From assembly GCA_023459675.1 (NCBI GenBank), contig JAEWTC010000183.1, positions 1-9,968 on the forward strand: 9,968 bases of DNA, given 5' to 3'. Numbering within the stretch: position 1 is the first letter of the stretch; each line of letters starts with the position of its first letter. Positions 7,101-9,968 of this stretch are shown one piece after another. This stretch comes from Bacillota bacterium (GTDB lineage Bacteria > Bacillota > Clostridia > Christensenellales > Aristaeellaceae). Below the pieces are notes generated by a model, which saw only the letters and a program-made list of their open reading frames with translations, ran no database searches and was not told the DNA's origin. A program made the position numbers and the translations under genes.

Positions 7101-7637
7101 CACTTCGCTGGAGGTGCGGAAGCCGTCGAAGAAATGCAGGAAGGGCACGCTGGTTTCCAGCGTTGCGAGATGCGCGATGATCGCCATATCCATGGCTTCC
7201 TGCACGCCGTTGCTGGCAAGCATGGCAAACCCGGTCTGGCGGCAGGCCATTACGTCCGCATGATCGCCGAAGATGCTCAGCGCATGGGCGGCCAGCGCGC
7301 GGGCGCTGACATGGAACACGCAGGGAAGAAGCTCGCCGCTGATTTTGTACATATTGGGAATCATCAGCAGCAGTCCCTGACTGGCGGTAAAGGTAGTCGT
7401 ACAGGCGCCGGCGGCCAAGCTTCCGTGCACAGCGCCGGCAGCACCGGCTTCACTTTGCATTTCCTGAACCTGAACTTTTTGCCCGAACAGGTTCTTCATC
7501 CCCTGCGCGGCCCAGGCATCCACAACTTCGGCCATGGATGAGGACGGCGTAATCGGGTAGATTGCAGCCACTTCGCTGAACGCATATGCAACGTGGCTTA
7601 CACCGGTATTGCCGTCGACGGTCATCTTAATCGACAT
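4122..7637 (-). CDS. nifJ: Pyruvate:ferredoxin (flavodoxin) oxidoreductase, single-chain
   Basis: This 1171-residue protein should catalyse pyruvate + CoA + oxidised ferredoxin to acetyl-CoA + CO2 + reduced ferredoxin in the cytoplasm, central to anaerobic metabolism. Domain order follows the single-chain enzyme. The N-terminal pyrimidine-binding part has YPITPSS (Thr31), QSEAGA (Glu64) and SARALAAH (Arg114). The second domain contains LDRTKEPGALGEPLY and the gamma-like domain contains YGLGSDGTVGANK. Two 4Fe-4S ferredoxin motifs follow: CIQCGTCSLVCPHAC (Cys687/690/693/697) and CTGCGNCAQVCP (Cys743/746/749/753). The C-terminal TPP part has CAGCGE (Cys808/811), Cys836 and Cys1075 as proximal-cluster ligands, with GGDGWAYDIGYGG...NTGGQASKSTPTG for TPP/Mg. 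These positions agree closely with the Desulfovibrio africanus enzyme. Start ATG 7637 is favoured by GGGAGGG at 7645-7651 (7-nt spacer). The frame is open to 7817, but the extra 60 residues would cover the promoter and do not fit the family. The gene may equally be named por. Confidence 0.97.
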   Translation of the reverse strand: MSIKMTVDGNTGVSHVAYAFSEVAAIYPITPSSSMAEVVDAWAAQGMKNLFGQKVQVQEMQSEAGAAGAVHGSLAAGACTTTFTASQGLLLMIPNMYKISGELLPCVFHVSARALAAHALSIFGDHADVMACRQTGFAMLASNGVQEAMDMAIIAHLATLETSVPFLHFFDGFRTSSEVQKIDAVEYKDLMPLVPWDKIKAFRARALNPEHPHQAGTAQNPDIYFQNREAANKYYEAAPAIIEGVMAKVSKLVGREYKPYQYVGAADADKVIIAMGSSCETIEETINYLNKKGEKLGLLKVRMYRPFCADRLLKELPKTVKKIAVLDRTKEPGALGEPLYTDVTSAMLEKGVTGVKVVGGRYGLGSKEFTPTMVKAVYDNLDGEMKNHFTVGIEDDVTGTSLTLGEQLITAPEGTICCKFYGLGSDGTVGANKNSIKIIGDHTDMYAQGYFAYDSKKSGGITVSHLRFGKKPIQSTYLIDAADFVACHNPSYVTRYDMITSLKKGGTFLLNSQWTAEDMETQLPVGMKRMLAKKKARFFNINATELALKAGMGNRINTTMQAAFFKLADIIPYEQADQYMKNYAKKTYGNKGDAIVKKNYDAIDNAISGLVEIKVPAEWADAVTGAPCAVVETTPYYEKVIEPILVQEGDHLPVSAFSPDGFVPTGTTKFEKRGIAVNVPEWKIDSCIQCGTCSLVCPHACIRSIYLDDEHKAKAPDAFETKNASGKEFAGMQFRIQVSPLDCTGCGNCAQVCPAKGKALFMKPQDTQEIQNANWKFASTLPEVRPDSLLTIKNTQACKPLFEFSGACAGCGETPYVKLATQLFGDRMIIANATGCSSIYGGSAPTCPYTVNNEGNGPAWANSLFEDNAEFGFGMHIAYTQRRAKLAETVEALKAHEWTVPELKEAAQAWLDGRMDAKLSKAAGAALLAACKDGIEDGCDCDACKLAKAVLDEADLLTKKSVWIIGGDGWAYDIGYGGVDHVLAQNEDVNILVLDTELYSNTGGQASKSTPTGSTAKFAAAGKRTKKKDLGMMAMSYGYVYVACVAMSANPVQLIKAMNEAEAYPGPSLIIAYAPCINHGINMEYSQEEIKRAVAAGYWTLYRYNPLLADEGKNPLTLDSKEPDGTYQDYLKGEIRYSSLQKQFPELAKKLFVDSEKEAMLKYAKYKKLAE

Positions 7638-7644
7638 CGAGGGT

Positions 7645-7651
7645 CCCTCCC
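7645..7651 (-). promoter_or_regulatory. Ribosome binding site that fixes the PFOR start
   Basis: GGGAGGG on the minus strand with a 7-nt spacer to ATG 7637. The alternative in-frame ATG at 7658 lies upstream of this site and so cannot use it. GAGG can pair with the CCTC just before the ATG as a very tight hairpin, but the loop is only about 3 nt, so I give no regulatory weight to it. Confidence 0.75.
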
Positions 7652-7725
7652 AAATCATGTTTTGTATTGAAAACCATCTGCGGCGCCGACAGACGCCGGC
7701 AAACGGAATATACCAACAAACATAT

Positions 7726-7754
7726 ATTATAGAAAGTTGACAAGTTATTGTCAA
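7726..7754 (-). promoter_or_regulatory. Sigma-70/sigma-A promoter of the PFOR gene
   Basis: A perfect TTGACA (7754-7749) and a perfect TATAAT (7731-7726) are 17 nt apart, giving a start near 7719 and a 5' leader of about 80 nt. The leader contains a GC-rich stretch (about 7681-7700) able to form a small CGGCG/CGCCG hairpin. The -35 box and spacer are covered by an inverted repeat (separate entry), which suggests that this strong promoter is repressed under some condition. Confidence 0.92.
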
Positions 7755-7760
7755 CCTTCT
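7731..7760. promoter_or_regulatory. 30-bp inverted repeat over the PFOR -35/spacer: probable repressor operator
   Basis: The arms 7731-7743 and 7748-7760 are complementary over 13 bp with one mismatch, separated by the 4-nt spacer GTTA. The inner 8 bp per arm (minus strand GTTGACAA and TTGTCAAC) are perfect. The repeat covers the whole -35 box and the 17-bp spacer and touches the -10, the classic place for a repressor. The core has the 7-4-7 layout of Rex sites (TTGTTAA-N4-TTAACAA in clostridia), but each half differs at two bases (TTGACAA), so the regulator cannot be named. As RNA it would not be transcribed, because it lies upstream of the expected start. Confidence 0.7.
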
Positions 7761-7874
7761 GCGGCCGGTATCACCGGATATCCTGCACTCCGCTTGTATT
7801 TTTACATGCGGCGCCAATTCTTTAAGAAGAAAACCGATTGCGAGCTGGTTAGGCGGATCATTTAGATTGACGCC
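7761..7874. other. Intergenic spacer between the GH4 gene and the PFOR operator; nothing clear
   Basis: This is a 114-nt spacer downstream of the GH4 stop. I find no convincing Rho-independent terminator: the CCGG-TGATA-CCGG hairpin near 7763-7785 is short and lacks a T-tract, and the T-rich run at about 7826-7834 lacks a stem. No ORF or RNA gene is recognisable. Confidence 0.5.
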
Positions 7875-9275
7875 TTACAGTTCCAGGTTCCAGCCCTCCA
7901 GATAGGCTTTCGTGTTCAGCAGCATCTGGCGATAGAGCGAGCGGATCTCCGTAAGCGGCAACCCATATAAGAGCGGATCCCCCGCAAAGGCGCGGAAAGC
8001 GAGCGACGCATTCCGCTGCCGGATGGCGGTCAGAATATCACCCTGCGCCACGACGGCCGGCATAGTCAGCGCATGGGCAACGCCTTCCAGCGCGCCGCTC
8101 ATCAGCGGCGTTACCGTATGATCCGCAAACACCGCGTTCGTTTCCACAACCGCTCCGAATGGAAGGTTGGAAATCTGACCGACGTTGGGTAAATTCACAT
8201 TGGTAACAAGCTTCTGCAGGCCGGCGAACGCTTTCATCATCTGTACGCCTTCTTCGCCGGTAGGGTTGATCACAAAGGTTTCTTCGCCGCTGTACAGCCG
8301 AGAAGATTTTTCCAACAGCGTTTGCAGGTTCTTCTTTCTCCAAGATACAGGCGTAAGCGTAAACTTGTAACGGAGCGCTTTTTCCGGCGACGCCAGATAG
8401 CGTGATCCCGGGTTAAACTCCGCCAAATGACGGTCACCCGCCGCGGCGATCAGCCCGGTTCGGCGGAAGAGATCGAACTTCACCATCTGCGCGCTGTCAA
8501 AATACCGGTTCATCCAGTTGTCGTCACCGCCCTGCGCATATCCGTTATCTGCGTACCTGTCGCTAAACGCGCGATAAACGGGATACAGGTCCATTCCCCG
8601 GTAACTTGCCTTTGTAATGAACGTAAAATGATTGACGCCCGCCACTGTGATTTCCAGCTGCTGTCGCGTGACGTTCGCAATGCCTTCAATTTCCTCCAAC
8701 GCCTTGCAAAGCAGCGACTGCGTATGAAAAACCTCATGGCAGCAACCCACGGCCTTGATGCCTGGGAACGTATCATACAGAACGCGCATACACAGCGCCA
8801 TAGGGTTTGTGTAGTTGATGACGAACGCGGCCGGGCAGTACGTTTGAATATCTTCTGCAATCACCTGAAACATCGGGCCGGTTCGAAGCGCGCGCAGCAA
8901 GCCGCCGGGACCGGTGGTATCGCCGACCGGCTGGTATACGCCGTATTGTTCGGGCGTGTGAACGTCGCTTTCCATCTCGTCAAACGTACCCGGCAGGATG
9001 GATATTACAACGAAATCCGCGCATTCCAGCGCTTCCCGGCGCGTTTCGCAGGCGACGTACTCCCAGTTCCCCTTCACGTCATCACGCCCGCGGAGCCGGT
9101 TACCGATCACCGCGTTTTTTGCGGCGGCCTGAAAGTCGATATCGTAGAGATACACTTTCCCGGATAAGCTGTCCTCCATAGCGAGGTCCGACATCAGCCC
9201 CCATGCCCATCCCCTGGAGCCGCCCCCGATATAGGCGATCCTGATCTCTTTTGCCATCCCGTTCTCAACGCGCAT
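7875..9275 (-). CDS. Family 4 glycoside hydrolase (NAD+/metal-dependent), CHEV type; alpha-glucosidase or alpha-galacturonidase-like
   Basis: This 466-residue protein has the GH4 layout. It begins with a Rossmann NAD-binding opening IAYIGGGSRGW (13-23) and an acidic end of the second strand (YDID). A VGDTTGPGG loop (117-125) and NYTNPMA (154-160) follow. Next come the metal-binding motif CCHEV (Cys179-His180-Glu181-Val182) and GVNHF (Asn215/His216). GH4 enzymes cleave by oxidation at C3, elimination and re-addition, using NAD+ and usually Mn2+. The absence of the CNVP or CDMP motif argues against a 6-phospho-glycosidase. CHE-type motifs occur in alpha-glucosidases and in LplD-like alpha-galacturonidases, and AGDRHLAEF (279-287) leans to the latter, so I leave the substrate open. 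No signal peptide is visible, so it is cytoplasmic. Start ATG 9275 has GGGAG (9284-9288) 8 nt upstream. A TTG at 9281 is in frame but too close to that site, and ATG 9257 is a weaker alternative. It seems monocistronic, with no transporter gene beside it in the window. Confidence 0.9.
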   Translation of the reverse strand: MRVENGMAKEIRIAYIGGGSRGWAWGLMSDLAMEDSLSGKVYLYDIDFQAAAKNAVIGNRLRGRDDVKGNWEYVACETRREALECADFVVISILPGTFDEMESDVHTPEQYGVYQPVGDTTGPGGLLRALRTGPMFQVIAEDIQTYCPAAFVINYTNPMALCMRVLYDTFPGIKAVGCCHEVFHTQSLLCKALEEIEGIANVTRQQLEITVAGVNHFTFITKASYRGMDLYPVYRAFSDRYADNGYAQGGDDNWMNRYFDSAQMVKFDLFRRTGLIAAAGDRHLAEFNPGSRYLASPEKALRYKFTLTPVSWRKKNLQTLLEKSSRLYSGEETFVINPTGEEGVQMMKAFAGLQKLVTNVNLPNVGQISNLPFGAVVETNAVFADHTVTPLMSGALEGVAHALTMPAVVAQGDILTAIRQRNASLAFRAFAGDPLLYGLPLTEIRSLYRQMLLNTKAYLEGWNLEL

Positions 9276-9283
9276 ATTCAATA

Positions 9284-9288
9284 CTCCC
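9284..9288 (-). promoter_or_regulatory. Ribosome binding site selecting the GH4 start at 9275
   Basis: GGGAG (in GGCGGGAG) lies 8 nt before ATG 9275. It is only 2 nt before the in-frame TTG at 9281, too close for initiation there. It is a modest site, weaker than those of the other genes here. Confidence 0.6.
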
Positions 9289-9306
9289 GCCTGTAAGAAT
9301 CATTCA

Positions 9307-9320
9307 TGTAAGTATTTACA
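9307..9320. promoter_or_regulatory. Small palindrome in the GH4 leader: possible operator
   Basis: TGTAAGTATTTACA has 5-bp perfect arms (TGTAA/TTACA) around a 4-nt centre. It resembles LacI/CcpA-type cre sites in its outer positions (TG-wAA ... TT-wCA), but the central CG typical of cre is missing. It sits just downstream of the predicted transcription start, where a roadblock or repressor site would be plausible for a sugar-use gene. This is weak evidence on its own. Confidence 0.35.
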
Positions 9321-9330
9321 AAACACATTT

Positions 9331-9359
9331 AGTATACCGTCATCAGCGGTTTCCCGCAA
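9331..9359 (-). promoter_or_regulatory. Candidate promoter of the GH4 gene
   Basis: TATACT (9336-9331), one base off consensus, lies 17 nt from TTGCGG (9359-9354), which shares only TTG with the -35 consensus. The start would be near 9324, leaving a leader of about 48 nt. It is weaker than the two consensus promoters further down, as expected for a gene needing an activator or regulated induction. Confidence 0.5.
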
Positions 9360-9429
9360 GATATTTATCATGCGCCCGAGGGAATTCAAGCGAATGTTTT
9401 CTAAAATAACGTACGCGGAATTGCCCGGA

Positions 9430-9968
9430 TCAGCCGAAATATGTATTCAAAATCGCTACGACCTTTTCGCAGGCGTGCCCGTCTCCAAACGGGGAGTGCT
9501 GCAGATCAAACTTCGGCTGTGCTGCTAGCTTGGCCAGAATATCTTCCGCTTCGGGCTTTGCAAGCTGATTGCAGTGATCGCGCATCGTTTCCGGCCAGGC
9601 AACGAAATCAAACACCGTCACGCACGGCACTTTGGCGAAGTACGCTTCGCGCTGTACGCCGCCCGAATCGGTTACAATCCGCTGCGCGTGCGAAACCATG
9701 GCAATGGATTCCAGATACCCAAGCGGCTTCAGAAAGTGTACCTTTGTCAGTTTCATCTGTTCACGCAAGCGCATTACCGCGGTTATGTTGCGCGGATGCA
9801 CAGGATAATACGTCGGGTGCGGAAGCGATTCCATCGCCAGTAAAATCTGCGCCAGAATTTGATCGTCCTTTGTATTCTCTTCCCGGTGACAGGTGAGATA
9901 GTAATATTTGGGTTCCGGGTGAATCTGCCCGCCGTCGATTGCAGTGAGCGTATCGGGGAATGCGGCCA
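9430..9968 (-). CDS. wecB: UDP-N-acetylglucosamine 2-epimerase (non-hydrolysing), C-terminal part (cut by window edge)
   Basis: The frame is open to the window end, giving 179 residues of a protein that is usually about 370. The ATG at 9834 is internal, because clear family sequence lies upstream of it. Recognisable parts are YYLTCHREENT (the conserved HR-EN motif with the catalytic-site His), PVHPRN, KPLGYLESIAMV, VTDSGGVQREAYFAKVPCVTV (UDP-binding SGG and Glu), WPET, and a C-terminal FGDGHACEKVVAIL. The family interconverts UDP-GlcNAc and UDP-ManNAc, supplying ManNAc units for teichoic acid, capsule or other cell-surface glycans in the cytoplasm. The usual RD-TE(R/W)PE segment reads FDFVAWPE, so substrate or UDP contacts may differ from the model enzymes. 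No terminator is evident after the stop. The symbol wecB (mnaA in Gram-positives) is by family only. Confidence 0.88.
   Translation of the reverse strand, partial: AAFPDTLTAIDGGQIHPEPKYYYLTCHREENTKDDQILAQILLAMESLPHPTYYPVHPRNITAVMRLREQMKLTKVHFLKPLGYLESIAMVSHAQRIVTDSGGVQREAYFAKVPCVTVFDFVAWPETMRDHCNQLAKPEAEDILAKLAAQPKFDLQHSPFGDGHACEKVVAILNTYFG

Noticed and set aside
5325..7541. A 738-codon open frame on the plus strand, and another of 427 codons at 4020-5303
   Set aside because: Both are exactly antisense to PFOR, whose minus-strand product shows all cofactor motifs and family length. The plus-strand products show no recognisable domain. Long antisense frames are expected from G+C-rich codon use.
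7638..7817. 60-residue N-terminal extension of PFOR from the upstream start
   Set aside because: It would translate the promoter, operator and Shine-Dalgarno site. PFOR proteins begin like the MSIKMTVDGN sequence at 7637.
9361..9400. A second promoter-like pair (TTGAAT ... TAAATA) upstream of the GH4 gene
   Set aside because: The spacer is 16 nt and both boxes are weaker than the TATACT promoter closer to the gene. Kept only as a minor alternative.
9430..9834. A complete 134-residue gene starting at 9834
   Set aside because: The frame stays open upstream to the window edge and carries the conserved YYLTCHREENT motif there, so 9834 is an internal Met of a larger epimerase gene.
1..9968. CRISPR arrays, insertion sequences, phage genes or tRNA genes
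   Set aside because: No direct-repeat array, transposase motif, terminal inverted repeats flanking a gene, or tRNA-like cloverleaf was seen. All genes are ordinary metabolic or translation genes with similar base composition.

Overview
The window is a stretch of bacterial chromosome of moderately high G+C (mid-50s percent by eye). It most likely comes from an anaerobic, low-abundance or uncultured member of the Firmicutes (Clostridia in the broad sense). The reasons are a T-box leader, purine-rich Shine-Dalgarno sites in front of most starts, near-perfect sigma-70/sigma-A promoters, a single-chain pyruvate:ferredoxin oxidoreductase and a GatCAB amidotransferase. Every gene I can support lies on the minus strand, so transcription runs from high to low coordinates. 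I see no mobile element, CRISPR array, rRNA or tRNA gene.

Layout in the direction of transcription. (1) 9968-9430: the C-terminal half of a non-hydrolysing UDP-N-acetylglucosamine 2-epimerase, cut by the window edge. (2) 9275-7875: a family 4 glycoside hydrolase (NAD+/metal-dependent, CHEV motif) with its own candidate promoter and a small palindrome. (3) 7637-4122: pyruvate:ferredoxin oxidoreductase. It has a consensus promoter embedded in a 30-bp inverted repeat and ends at a strong intrinsic terminator. (4) From about 4054 to 1: a consensus promoter and a complete T-box riboswitch, then the operon aspS::gatC fusion - gatA - gatB, with gatB cut by the window edge.

The most notable region is the last one. 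The aspartyl-tRNA synthetase is about 100 residues longer than usual, and the extra C-terminal part reads as a complete GatC subunit. Together with gatA and gatB this makes a self-contained unit for indirect Asn-tRNA(Asn) synthesis (charging with Asp, then amidation), and possibly Gln-tRNA(Gln). The synthetase would be covalently tied to the amidotransferase. The leader RNA controlling it has GAAC in its specifier loop, so AAC (Asn) and GAA (Glu) overlap with a one-base shift. The same kind of arrangement is known for the transamidation operon of Clostridium acetobutylicum. The RNA sensor and the fused enzyme therefore point to the same pathway.

The other genes appear to be independent transcription units: central anaerobic carbon metabolism (PFOR), sugar or uronide use (GH4) and cell-surface sugar-nucleotide supply (epimerase).
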